From contig JAEUIH010000004.1 of NCBI GenBank assembly GCA_016795105.1, positions 186,001-250,000 on the forward strand: a stretch of 64,000 nucleotides of DNA. The letters are read 5' to 3'. The translations under genes and the position numbers were made by a program. Below the pieces are notes generated by a model. It worked only from the letters and a program-made list of their open reading frames with translations, was not told the origin of the DNA and searched no databases. The stretch comes from Planctomyces sp. (lineage in GTDB: Bacteria > Planctomycetota > Planctomycetia > Planctomycetales > Planctomycetaceae). Below are positions 35,703 to 44,705 of the stretch, one piece after another (the first letter of the stretch is position 1; each line of letters begins with the position of its first letter).

Positions 35703-38053
35703 TGCGTGCTTACATTGCAATCCTGAAAGATTCATTCCGTGAAGCAATGGCGTCCCGAGTTCTCTGGATCGCGCTGATCGGAATCAGTTTGTTGTTGATA
35801 GCTTTGGCGCCATTTGGACTGTTGTACGACCGCAGTCTTCAGCTTCGGCAGACTGAACTCACCAATTACGAAGCGTTTGCCCAGGCGATTCGCGAAAATT
35901 CCTCGAATCCTTCGACTCCGGCCGGGCATTTGTGGTCGTTGATGTCAGAGTCGCAGCGTAAGGACATGGAAGAATGGTTCTCGGCAGATGACACAGAAGC
36001 AGCTGGGAATCCCGGTCAGTCTCGTAAGCGTATCTCAAAGAACGGAATGACAAGGCTATTGAACGATCTGATTACCAGGCCGGAATTCTACAATGAGCAG
36101 GCGTGGGCGGCGGTCAAGCTGGATGACGACACGAAGCTGCTTGTTGAATCCAAATCGCCGACTGAAGGTGATATCGCGTTCAGAAATCTGCGACTGATGA
36201 ATGCCGCTTTTCCGCGATTTGTATCGATCCGTCAGGAGCCTGCAATTTCATTGACGTATATGGGGACGTCGATTGCTGGGCCATTTGATGCGATGCCGAC
36301 CCAGTTTTCTCAGACAACTGATCAGGTTATTATTACTGTTTTGTCACTGTTTCTGGGGTTCTTTGGTGTATTTGCGTCGCTCCTTGTCACCGCGACCGTG
36401 ATTCCGCGGACGTTTGAGCCCGGCGAGATCTCCCTGTTGCTCAGCAAACCCGTGAATCGGTCGTTCCTGTTTATCACCAAGTTCCTCGGCGGATGTGCAT
36501 TCACAACCCTGTGTGCAGTGTTATTGGTTGGAGGAGTTTGGTTCCTTCTGGGAGTCCGACTGAACTTCTGGCGACACGAACTATTGTGGTGTATTCCAAT
36601 TTACGTGTTCCTGTTTGCGATTTACTTTGCAGTATCGGCTGTGAGTGGACTGATTTGGCGCAATGCCATTGTGTCGCTCATTATGGTTGTACTGTTTTGG
36701 GGCGTATTGATTTCAGCAGGCATCACCAAGGGCTTTATTGACGAAAATGTGCTGAAGGCCAGTCGTATCGTTGAGATTGTTCCTGCCGGGGAAGATGTAT
36801 TTGTTGTTAATGGCAGTCGAGGCGTGCTTCGCTGGGATGCAGGTGCGGAAGCACAGTGGCAGCCCGTTTTTCGGCAGGACATTCAGGGAGTTCCTGCGTT
36901 TTTGCAGAGATTCATATTTGCCGGTCGCCGATATCGACCAACATGGGACCCCGCAGGTAAGCGACTTTTGGCTGTCCGCATGGAACCTGCTCGAACCGCT
37001 GCTATGGGATCATCCACGATTGTCAGCGGGAATGCTGATGGCAGCTATGAACAGCAGATAGAAGGCACGACACCCGATGGTGTTCTGGGGTTGTTTGTTG
37101 ACACGAAGGGACGCGTCGTTATGCCCGGACGTCGGACCTTCTATCAGTTTCTCGGTCAATCCGATCAGGAAAAGAAGACTGATCAGTTCATCAAAAATCT
37201 GTTTGGCGGCATGGTAAAGCCAGGAGCCAAGAAAGCGTTTGGTGAAATCTATGAAGGGGAATCCGTTGTCTGGAGTGCTTCCGCTGTTTGCGCATTCGAC
37301 GCGATCGACAACACGATCGTAGTTCTTGATGGGGGAAAACTGAATTGCTTTGATCTTCGAGACGACGGAAAATATGTCGCAGGTCCAATTCGTGATTTGG
37401 AATCAGAAGATGCCGCCGTCATGGCAGTTGGTGGTAAGCATGTCGTCGTGGCGCTGGCCAGCGGAAAACTGCTGGCCATCGATAAGTCCACTCTTGAAAC
37501 GGTCGCAGAATTTTCACTTGCAGCCGATCAGGTGCCTCGGGTGCTCGAAAGTGCTCCTGATGGGCGACTGTTTGCGGTGCTGACGCATCAGGGAAGCGTA
37601 CGGCTGTTCAGCGGGCCAGAGGCAAAGTTTGTTGATCAGCAGGTTGATGAAGAGGGCGTCGCTGCGGCAATTGCGTTCGATGCATCAAATCGGCTGCTTG
37701 TCTCCGATGGTCGTGAGTCTCTGACGATCTACGACGAAAATCTAAATGAGGTTGGCTCACATCGTGTGCGGTCAAGTTTCATCTACTATGCCTACGATTA
37801 TCTTGTCAATCCGATTTACCACATCCTGCCTCGACCATCGGACCTGGACAATGCCGTGACCTATCTTGTGACGGGTGAGAAGTCAGTGGCGATTGGAGAT
37901 GATGGAAATAACAACAACGGATCGATGGGACGCGAAAATCTGCAGCAGGACCGAATCACATTCGATATCCGAAATGCAGTTATCTCGAATGTCGCGTTCA
38001 TCGTCGTGGTGCTTGGGTTTGGTTGTCTTTATGTTGCTCGCAGCGATTTCTGA
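35702..38053 (+). CDS. ABC-2 permease fused to a beta-propeller-like domain
   Basis: This 783-aa protein starts with a membrane helix at about residues 20-42, then a soluble loop. Four to five helices follow at about 206-343, including the family-typical turn IPRTFEPGEISLLLSKPVNRS. From about 350 to 745 the protein is soluble and rich in short beta strands with repeated patterns (SGKLLAIDKSTLETV, DGRLFAVLTHQGSVRLFSG), as in a WD40/PQQ-type propeller. A final helix lies at about 758-780. Ordinary ABC-2 permeases are 250-400 residues and lack such a domain. Coupled to its ATPase. Its 3' end overlaps the convergent M20 peptidase gene by 25 bases. Confidence 0.85.
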   Translation: MRAYIAILKDSFREAMASRVLWIALIGISLLLIALAPFGLLYDRSLQLRQTELTNYEAFAQAIRENSSNPSTPAGHLWSLMSESQRKDMEEWFSADDTEAAGNPGQSRKRISKNGMTRLLNDLITRPEFYNEQAWAAVKLDDDTKLLVESKSPTEGDIAFRNLRLMNAAFPRFVSIRQEPAISLTYMGTSIAGPFDAMPTQFSQTTDQVIITVLSLFLGFFGVFASLLVTATVIPRTFEPGEISLLLSKPVNRSFLFITKFLGGCAFTTLCAVLLVGGVWFLLGVRLNFWRHELLWCIPIYVFLFAIYFAVSAVSGLIWRNAIVSLIMVVLFWGVLISAGITKGFIDENVLKASRIVEIVPAGEDVFVVNGSRGVLRWDAGAEAQWQPVFRQDIQGVPAFLQRFIFAGRRYRPTWDPAGKRLLAVRMEPARTAAMGSSTIVSGNADGSYEQQIEGTTPDGVLGLFVDTKGRVVMPGRRTFYQFLGQSDQEKKTDQFIKNLFGGMVKPGAKKAFGEIYEGESVVWSASAVCAFDAIDNTIVVLDGGKLNCFDLRDDGKYVAGPIRDLESEDAAVMAVGGKHVVVALASGKLLAIDKSTLETVAEFSLAADQVPRVLESAPDGRLFAVLTHQGSVRLFSGPEAKFVDQQVDEEGVAAAIAFDASNRLLVSDGRESLTIYDENLNEVGSHRVRSSFIYYAYDYLVNPIYHILPRPSDLDNAVTYLVTGEKSVAIGDDGNNNNGSMGRENLQQDRITFDIRNAVISNVAFIVVVLGFGCLYVARSDF

Positions 38054-39222
38054 CAGCAGAACTGAAAGTAGATTTCTGCTGCATCAATCACCTGACGAGT
38101 CTCAATCCATTCGTCTTTCGTATGTGCCTGGGCAATATTGCCCGGGCCAAATACGACCGACGGTATTCCAATCGCAGCAGTTCTGGATGCGTGGGTTCCG
38201 TACGGAACCCCAAGGATCTGTCGTGTTCCCACGACGGAATGGATTGAAGACCGGAGGTCTTCGGCGAGTGCTCCGTTGAGTTCATCACCGAGTGCTGCGC
38301 TGAGGCAATACGGGGCATCGTGTGTGAGTTCGAAGTCAAGCCGCGATCTGAGGAACTCAATCACCTCGCTGCGAACCGTCATACTGTCTTCGCCCGGAAG
38401 GACTCGTCGGTCGACATCAATCACGCAGGCGTCCGGAACAACATTGACGCTGCTTCCTCCGGAGATCAGTCCAACACTGAGTGTTGCCGGACCGCAAAGT
38501 CGATGAGCGGGCCTCGAATCTGGTAGCCATGCGGCGTATTCCTCAAGCAACCCCAGGACCTTCGCCATTCGATAGATCGCATTTGTGCCTTCGGAAGGTC
38601 GAGAGCTGTGACAGGCTCGACCAGCAGTTCGGATTTTCCAGCGAGTTGCGCCTCGATGGGCCACCACAATGTCAAGTTCCGTGGGCTCAGCGACAATCGC
38701 CACGTCCGGGGCCTGAGGGCACAACTGGTAGGACCCCGTGCGATTCTTCCAGCTGTCAACAAGATGATTGATGCCAAGACTGGTGGATTCCTCGTCACAC
38801 GTCATGGACATAACAACGTTCGGCATTCCCTGTGGGCGTTCATGGTATAGCCGCGTAGTTGCGGAGAGCATCGCCGCAAGGCCGCCTTTCACGTCACAGG
38901 AGCCTCGGCCGTACATTCGACCGTCACGTTCTGTTGGCGTAAAAGGAGGAATTGTCATCCCGTCAACTGGGACGGTGTCCTGGTGAGCATCGAGAAGCAC
39001 GGTTCCCGTTCCGCCATTCGATTCCACACGCGTCAGTACGTTGCATCGTCCTGATGCAGTTTCGATGATTTCACAGGGCATTCCCTGTGACCGAAGATAC
39101 TCTGCAAGCCATGCTGTCACGCGTCCCTCAAAGAACTCATCGCCCGAAACATCGCGTCCCATCGGATTGACGCTTGGTATTGAGATCAGCTGTCGCAGGA
39201 TTGAAAGAGGATCACTGGTCAT
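38029..39222 (-). CDS. M20 family metallopeptidase (ArgE/DapE-like deacylase)
   Basis: This 397-aa protein has the M20 metal-binding pattern: LLDAHQDTVPVDG with the first His/Asp, GRGSCDVKGG with the bridging Asp, TCDEESTSLG with the catalytic Glu, and a late YGTHAS His. The dimerisation insert contains HRGATRWKIRTAGRACHSSRP. This layout is that of acetylornithine deacetylase, succinyl-diaminopimelate desuccinylase and related carboxypeptidases; substrate specificity cannot be fixed from sequence. The start is ATG 39222; the frame extends upstream without family similarity. No biosynthetic partners are adjacent. Confidence 0.88.
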   Translation of the reverse strand: MTSDPLSILRQLISIPSVNPMGRDVSGDEFFEGRVTAWLAEYLRSQGMPCEIIETASGRCNVLTRVESNGGTGTVLLDAHQDTVPVDGMTIPPFTPTERDGRMYGRGSCDVKGGLAAMLSATTRLYHERPQGMPNVVMSMTCDEESTSLGINHLVDSWKNRTGSYQLCPQAPDVAIVAEPTELDIVVAHRGATRWKIRTAGRACHSSRPSEGTNAIYRMAKVLGLLEEYAAWLPDSRPAHRLCGPATLSVGLISGGSSVNVVPDACVIDVDRRVLPGEDSMTVRSEVIEFLRSRLDFELTHDAPYCLSAALGDELNGALAEDLRSSIHSVVGTRQILGVPYGTHASRTAAIGIPSVVFGPGNIAQAHTKDEWIETRQVIDAAEIYFQFCCQKSLRAT

Positions 39223-39375
39223 TGGAAGACTCACGGAGGTAGGGTTTGAGAGTTCAGGAACGTGGTTTTTAGGCGGGCTACGAATGTTCGTCGACTGAGT
39301 CTCGGGGATTGTCAGTGAATTGCAATCGTTCAGCGACATCGAAACAATGCAGATCACTCATTCAGGGGAATCAAT

Positions 39376-40839
39376 ATGCACTCATTGCGTCTGACCAGAC
39401 GAATTCTGCTGGTTTCTTTCAGTGTCCTGCTGCTGTCCTCCATGGCCGACGCAGGAGTCAAAGCGAGTTCCTTTGGAAGCACGGTGAGTTATTTTCGTCG
39501 TGATCAGGGATTGGCTCCGGCTGGTACCGTTCTTCCCACTGATTTCAGCGAAGGGGCCGGGCGATTGTGGAGATCACCGGTTGATCCCGGGATTTCGTCG
39601 CCGTGTGTGGCTGGAGGGCTGGTTGTTGTGACAACCTGGAAAGACGGAGACAAAGAACTGGCGACGGTTGCTCTCGATCGCACATCCGGACAGCAGGTCT
39701 GGAAGAGAGTGTCACCGCTGCGTGAAGTCGAACCATTTCATTCGGTGGGAAGTCCAGCGTCTTCCACTCCTGCCAGCAATGGCGAACAGTTGTTTGTCTT
39801 TTTTGGAAGTTACGGACTGTTATGCTATGACCTGAATGGGAAGCTTCTTTGGGAACAACCAATGGGGCCGTTTCAGGATGAATTTGGTGCCAGTAGTTCT
39901 CCAGTCCTTTCCGGCAACAATGTCGTTCTGAACGAAGATCATGATGTCCAGAGTTTCATCTGCGCATTCGACCAGGCGACAGGCGAGCTCCGGTGGAAAA
40001 CTGACCGAGAGGCGGCAACTCGCAGCTATTCCACTCCGTTTCTTATTGGCCCTCAGGGCGAAGAACAAATTGTGATTGCCGGGTCGCTTCAAATGACAGC
40101 ATATTCACCCAATGATGGAACGCGACTCTGGTGGTATGACGGACTGTCTCGAATCGTGGACAGCACACCAGTCGTCGTCGATGGAAAGATTATCGCCGCA
40201 ACCTGGACACCGGGTGGCGATTCTGAAGACCGGATTGTGATGGAACCATTCGCAGATGCTCTGAAGACGTTTGACACGGATGACGATCAGGAAATTGGAG
40301 AGTCTGAGCTACCTGAGGGTAATGAAATTCTTCAGCGGTTCTTCAGGATTGACCTGAATCAGAATCATAAGCTGGATGAAGCCGAGTGGATTAAACATTC
40401 AAAGGTTTTTGAACGAGCAAAAAACGTAGCTGTCTCACTTGCGCCAGGCACAGAAGGGCCGGTCGCTCAGGAGAACGTGCAGTGGACCTACACTCGCGGA
40501 CTACCGACGGTTCCCAGTTCCGTTGTCTATGACGGCATCCTGTACATGGTCAAAGACAGCGGGATTATCACCAGCGTTGATATTCAGACGGGGGAGATGC
40601 TGAAACAGGGACGTGCGATCGGTCGAGGCAACTACTACGCGTCGCTCGTCGCTGGAGACGGTAAGGTCTATATGATCAGCGAGAGTGGTGTTATGACAAT
40701 TCTGAAAGCTGGCAGAGACTGGGAGATCGTTGGCTCCCACGATTTCGGCGAACGCGTTCTGGCGACGCCTGTGTTTGCCGACGGAATGATGATCATTCGT
40801 ACGGACGCCGCCGTCTACGCGTTTGCCACTTCCAACTGA
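39376..40839 (+). CDS. Secreted PQQ-like propeller protein with inserted EF-hand pair
   Basis: This 487-aa protein has a signal peptide (about residues 1-26) and PQQ-type propeller blades (DRTSGQQVW, YDLNGKLLW, DQATGELRW, DIQTGEML). Between blades, at about residues 298-340, two EF-hand calcium loops are inserted: DTDDDQEIGESE and DLNQNHKLDEAE. Both have acidic or Asn ligands at loop positions 1, 3 and 5 and Glu at 12. Ca2+-dependent shape or binding is inferred; no enzyme motif is seen. It is a single gene running divergently from the M20 peptidase and convergently to the phosphoesterase. Confidence 0.85.
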   Translation: MHSLRLTRRILLVSFSVLLLSSMADAGVKASSFGSTVSYFRRDQGLAPAGTVLPTDFSEGAGRLWRSPVDPGISSPCVAGGLVVVTTWKDGDKELATVALDRTSGQQVWKRVSPLREVEPFHSVGSPASSTPASNGEQLFVFFGSYGLLCYDLNGKLLWEQPMGPFQDEFGASSSPVLSGNNVVLNEDHDVQSFICAFDQATGELRWKTDREAATRSYSTPFLIGPQGEEQIVIAGSLQMTAYSPNDGTRLWWYDGLSRIVDSTPVVVDGKIIAATWTPGGDSEDRIVMEPFADALKTFDTDDDQEIGESELPEGNEILQRFFRIDLNQNHKLDEAEWIKHSKVFERAKNVAVSLAPGTEGPVAQENVQWTYTRGLPTVPSSVVYDGILYMVKDSGIITSVDIQTGEMLKQGRAIGRGNYYASLVAGDGKVYMISESGVMTILKAGRDWEIVGSHDFGERVLATPVFADGMMIIRTDAAVYAFATSN

Positions 40840-40870
40840 TCAGTTCGTGTTGGGATCCGGTGGCCGGACT

Positions 40871-41704
40871 TTACCAGGGCTTCCACCATGGTTTTCTTTG
40901 AGCAGATGCGGAGTCGTTTCGCTGCCTGTTGATATCCGTTGCGACATTCGACTGCGGACCACTGCCTCCGGATGTGATCACATGTTTTTCAGGAAGCAAA
41001 ACGCAGCTGAGCTCTCCGCCAACGCCGCCGCTTGTATCAGTACAGATCATGCCATTGCCAAATTGAACTTTTGGCAATGGGACGTGGCCAATAACGATCG
41101 TGACGGGACAATCCATCGGCGGGCCGATATGGATAAAATCCTTAGAATAGAGCCATGGCGGGTGGCTGAGTGAATAGTCGCGTTCGCGGAGAATTCGAAC
41201 CTGAGTCTCAAACGGAAGGTTGCGATCGAGTCCTGCATGCACAAACAGGAAATCAGAATGCTCAATACTCCACGGAAGGTCCGACATCAGAGTGGCGTGC
41301 TCTTCAGGAAGTGCCTCCCGAAGTGCTTTCAGGTCGCCGTGCGGGATACCGTAGGATTCGAATGTTGTATGCGCGTCGTAGTGGCTGAGCCATCGCTGAG
41401 AAAAGTCGACGAATTCAGGAGTCTTAATCAAGCCCAGTGAACAGGCCATGGCAAGTTCGTGATTGCCACACAACCATGTCACTTTGTTGTGTTGTTTTGC
41501 GAGATCACAATACAGCTTCACCGTGCCTGCCGGATCAGGACCACGATCGACGAGGTCGCCGATAAAGACAATCCAGCGACGAGAAATATCCGGGAGCTTT
41601 GCGAGCTGGGCAATGATTTTGCGAAGCTTATCCGTTTGTCCGTGGACGTCGCCGATAACAGCGACGGGTCCGTCAATACGATGGGGCACTGATGGCATGA
41701 TCAA
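40871..41704 (-). CDS. PPP-type metallophosphoesterase
   Basis: This 277-aa protein has the calcineurin-like phosphoesterase signatures GDVHG (about residue 18), GDLVDRG (about 49) and GNHE (about 80), with later His in IVIGHVPLP, giving a two-metal active site. The order and spacing fit bacterial PrpA/ApaH-like PPP phosphatases acting on phosphoproteins or dinucleoside polyphosphates. Two Met codons (41704 and 41698) are possible starts. The gene is not in an obvious operon. With several Ser/Thr kinases typical of planctomycetes, a protein phosphatase role is plausible but unproven. Confidence 0.88.
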   Translation of the reverse strand: MIMPSVPHRIDGPVAVIGDVHGQTDKLRKIIAQLAKLPDISRRWIVFIGDLVDRGPDPAGTVKLYCDLAKQHNKVTWLCGNHELAMACSLGLIKTPEFVDFSQRWLSHYDAHTTFESYGIPHGDLKALREALPEEHATLMSDLPWSIEHSDFLFVHAGLDRNLPFETQVRILRERDYSLSHPPWLYSKDFIHIGPPMDCPVTIVIGHVPLPKVQFGNGMICTDTSGGVGGELSCVLLPEKHVITSGGSGPQSNVATDINRQRNDSASAQRKPWWKPW

Positions 41705-41883
41705 TCAAACATTACAGGTTTCAGAACCAAATCGGCTCACTCCGGGAAATCGTTCCCGAACCGCCGGTGACTCATCATGATACGACATTTTCGTTTTTTG
41801 TGCCAATGCAATCCCCGATCATGACGTGTGAAGTAGCCCCCGGTCTGCTCCAGCACATTCAGGCATTCGAGGTAATTTAACCT

Positions 41884-42051
41884 CGAAAAACACGAACCAC
41901 ACGAAAGAATCGCAGGGGGTCAACAGTTCGGGAGATGGCAGAAGAATGGGGGCAGGAGAATCGCAGGCGGGGTTGACATTTGAACCTCGAAAAGCACGAC
42001 AAAATCCCACCAGTACTCGTTTGTGTTTTTTCGTGTGGTTCGTGTCTTTCG
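41884..42051. repeat. Inverted and direct copies of a cacgaaccacacgaaa element
   Basis: A 24-base segment at 41884-41907 (cgaaaaacacgaaccacacg and four more bases) recurs in inverted orientation at 42029-42051 with one mismatch. A partial direct copy (cctcgaaaagcacga) lies at 41986-42000. The arms enclose about 120 bases. Short open frames across this stretch are products of the repeat, not genes. The rest of the 41705-42338 gap shows no gene or RNA. Confidence 0.75.
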
Positions 42052-42338
42052 TGGTTACCAATCACGCTGGCTACACACTGGATGAAGCCGGAATCAACGC
42101 CCTGCAATCCTCGCTGCGCAAAACACCAGCAACAAACAACTTATGCAACTCACCGTTTAAAATCTTTGCGGCTCGAAAAAAAATCAACGGTTAGAAGTAC
42201 AAATGAATTGCAGGGGAAGGCAGGGGCGTTTGATATACGGCATGAAACGGCATCAATGGTTTTGAGGGAAGGCTCTTACGTACAATTCCTCTCTGTGACT
42301 CCGTGACTTTGTGCGCCAAATGGAATGCCTGGCAGTGA

Positions 42339-43853
42339 TCAAAAAGAATAGGTTCCCTGAAGATAAAGCTGTTCTGCATCTGAACGCGCGAGCCCGCCGT
42401 TATTAACGGCGTCGCCGTAGAAAAAGACCAGATATCCAAGCTGCACATTGAATGTTTTGCTGTGGGTGTAGGTTCCGACGAAGTCCAGCTCCGTGCCTAC
42501 GTTCCTGTCACCACTTCCAGGGAGCGCCGCCCCGGCAAGGTTGTAGATTCGGTCTGATGCCTTAGCGAGATCGAAGTAGTGCCATTGACTCACAATCCCA
42601 AGTTTCTCATGGGGTTTGATGCTGGCCTGAACTCCATAGTCCAGCAAATTTTGGCCTGAGAAATTATCGATCTGCCCCCAGTATGCATGTCCGAGCGGAT
42701 ACAGAGTATAGAACGTATTGATGTCACCAGTCGTTGGATCGTTGTCCCCGGAGCCCCAGTAGAAGATCCCTCCCAAACCCGGTTTCCAGATGACGTCTTC
42801 AAATGTATAACCACCCAGCGCCCCGAACATCCCCGCCTGAACATCTCGATATTCTGCAGTTCCGAAACTGTCCTCACCAAACTGCCAGGCTCCCTCGATA
42901 TCCCAGTTCCAGGTACCAACAAGCGTCTTGCCCTCTTTGACCGGCAGCTTTCCGGTAAGTCTCGCTCCCAGCGTATGGCGATTGCCATCGTGCAGTGCTG
43001 CACTTGATTCGGACTCATCGAACCAGAGATAGTAGAGATCCAGGCTGTTGTTTTCGAGGCCGTTCCATGTCGAGTAAACGCCGCTGATCCAGCGACTTGA
43101 GTCAGCTCGATCGAAGCTGTACGGCCGAGGAGTGTTGCCAGCGGCTGCGTTCACACTTTGCATTGCAAACGCATCGATGGTCCATTCATCGCTCGTGTAG
43201 ATCAGCTTGTGGCCTTCAAAGTTACGAAACGTATTCGCCCATGCGAGTGAAGACAGAAGTCGCTGGCCGCCATACTGCAGAAATTGCCGACCATATCGAT
43301 ACTTCAGATTTCCATCACCGACGTCCCCGACATTCAGTTCCGCGTAGTACTGAAGCAGGTCTGCACGATTGATGTCAATCGGTGTGGGAAGATAGGGAGC
43401 GTCGAGCCCGAACATTGAAGCGTCAATTGCCTGAATGTAACCACCAACCAGGTCTTTGTAGCTGGCCTGAACGTAAGGAGTCATCCTCCAAAGTTCGTAT
43501 GATGAATGTCCGGGACCACCTGGACGCAGACGATTTTTCTCGTTCATGTGTCGATATCGCAGCTCAGCACCAGCCGAATATGTCAAACTGCCGGCCTTCT
43601 GACCCTTCAGGCATTTCAACAACGGTTCATCGCCCAGCACTGAATCAAACAGAGCATTGCAGTCAAGGACTCTGTATTCGATTGGCGGACAGGCGTCGAC
43701 TTCACCGCAACCAGGGTCACAACAGCATGAGTCACCAAAACTGACTTCGTTGTTTGCCATACACACATTGGTGGCCAGGAAAGCAAAGGCGATCAGTGAC
43801 GACGTCGACTTTACCACCCGCGAAATTGCAGAAAGCCGTGACATTGCTGACAT
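42339..43853 (-). CDS. Outer-membrane barrel, alginate-export/AlgE-like porin
   Basis: This 504-aa protein has an N-terminal signal peptide and a short Cys-rich mature start (CCCDPGC and CPP). It then consists of alternating amphipathic beta strands ending in a terminal Phe, as expected of an outer-membrane barrel. Blocks such as AGAELRYRHMNEKN, LKYRYGRQFLQYGGQRL and TLVGTWNWDIEGAWQFG resemble the alginate_exp family (PF13372), which planctomycetes use broadly as porins. It lies on the same strand as the nap genes, about 300 bases beyond them, so nitrate/nitrite or general anion passage is possible. The 294 bases upstream hold its promoter and nothing else recognisable. Confidence 0.78.
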   Translation of the reverse strand: MSAMSRLSAISRVVKSTSSLIAFAFLATNVCMANNEVSFGDSCCCDPGCGEVDACPPIEYRVLDCNALFDSVLGDEPLLKCLKGQKAGSLTYSAGAELRYRHMNEKNRLRPGGPGHSSYELWRMTPYVQASYKDLVGGYIQAIDASMFGLDAPYLPTPIDINRADLLQYYAELNVGDVGDGNLKYRYGRQFLQYGGQRLLSSLAWANTFRNFEGHKLIYTSDEWTIDAFAMQSVNAAAGNTPRPYSFDRADSSRWISGVYSTWNGLENNSLDLYYLWFDESESSAALHDGNRHTLGARLTGKLPVKEGKTLVGTWNWDIEGAWQFGEDSFGTAEYRDVQAGMFGALGGYTFEDVIWKPGLGGIFYWGSGDNDPTTGDINTFYTLYPLGHAYWGQIDNFSGQNLLDYGVQASIKPHEKLGIVSQWHYFDLAKASDRIYNLAGAALPGSGDRNVGTELDFVGTYTHSKTFNVQLGYLVFFYGDAVNNGGLARSDAEQLYLQGTYSF

Positions 43854-44147
43854 CCCTGACGACTTGAGGCACTGGCCTTATCTGGACTCTCTGAGTCATT
43901 TCCTCCACAGTGTGAGAAAATGAGAGTCTGTTGTCTGATATTTCGCCAATTGCCTTTCGGCACATCTGATCTGACTGATTCGTTTGTTCACTCTGACCCA
44001 TTGATGGATTGTGATTGCCTTACAATCCTTAAGGTTTTCCCAGTCAGATGGTGGGGAACTGACAACTCTTGATCGTATCGGCGTTCACACATTCGGCAGC
44101 AATTGCCGGAAACCTGACGAGCACCATCCCTCGTCTGATTTCCTGAT

Positions 44148-44669
44148 TCACTTCGCAGCGGCAAGCGGAGTATGTTTGATTCTGACCAGCCTGATGCCGT
44201 CATCGCGGCGTTCGAGCGTATCAATCCAGTTGACGGACTGCCATGCATATCGGATTTGTACTCTTGGAATCGTGCCGGTGAGTAGAGTCGACTGAGCCAA
44301 TCGCAGTTGCTCCGCTGTTGCTGTCGAGCTGACTGAAGATCGCTGAGACTGAGGTAATCGCTGCATCAGCAGAATGTCTGAACCGAGAAGCTCAATATCA
44401 GCGAACAATTGTTGCACCTGCTCTGCGGACAACATCGCTTCTCGCATTGGAGGCAATTCTTCAAGGTTGAGTCCAGCATGATTGGCCGGTTGAGAGACCG
44501 GCTGGAGCGTATTATGCGACTGGCCCAGCGTGTCATGCGATTGGCTCGTGGAATTGCCATCAGCCTCCGGCCCTGAAATTCTGACAGCATCCGACTGAGC
44601 GTCAGGCTCGAGGCGTGGCGGGCGAAGTCGAAACCAGTCACGACGAGTCATCTTTGGATTTTCAGGCAT
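44148..44669 (-). CDS. Small Tat-like protein downstream of the nap genes
   Basis: This 173-aa protein starts near TRRDWFRLRPP, a twin-arginine-like sequence without a long hydrophobic core. It has a Ser/Gln/His-rich low-complexity region and a C-terminal domain of about 90 residues (LSAEQVQQLFADIELL, then VQIRYAWQSVNWIDTLERR). I recognise no family. An internal Met at 44651 is an alternative start. It is the last gene of the napD-napA-napB-like run, 36 bases after the cytochrome. A role in maturation or assembly of the nitrate reductase is a guess from position only. Confidence 0.6.
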   Translation of the reverse strand: MPENPKMTRRDWFRLRPPRLEPDAQSDAVRISGPEADGNSTSQSHDTLGQSHNTLQPVSQPANHAGLNLEELPPMREAMLSAEQVQQLFADIELLGSDILLMQRLPQSQRSSVSSTATAEQLRLAQSTLLTGTIPRVQIRYAWQSVNWIDTLERRDDGIRLVRIKHTPLAAAK

Positions 44670-44705
44670 GACAACACTGCACTCTTTGATCTGCTGGCCA
44701 TTGAT

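Noticed and set aside
41946-42306. Two plus-strand open frames in the porin/phosphoesterase gap
   Set aside because: Their aromatic-rich stretches come from the cacgaacc repeat arms.
44148-44669. Naming the last nap gene as a nap assembly factor (napE/napF/napL)
   Set aside because: No Fe-S, membrane or beta-propeller features of those families; position alone is not enough.
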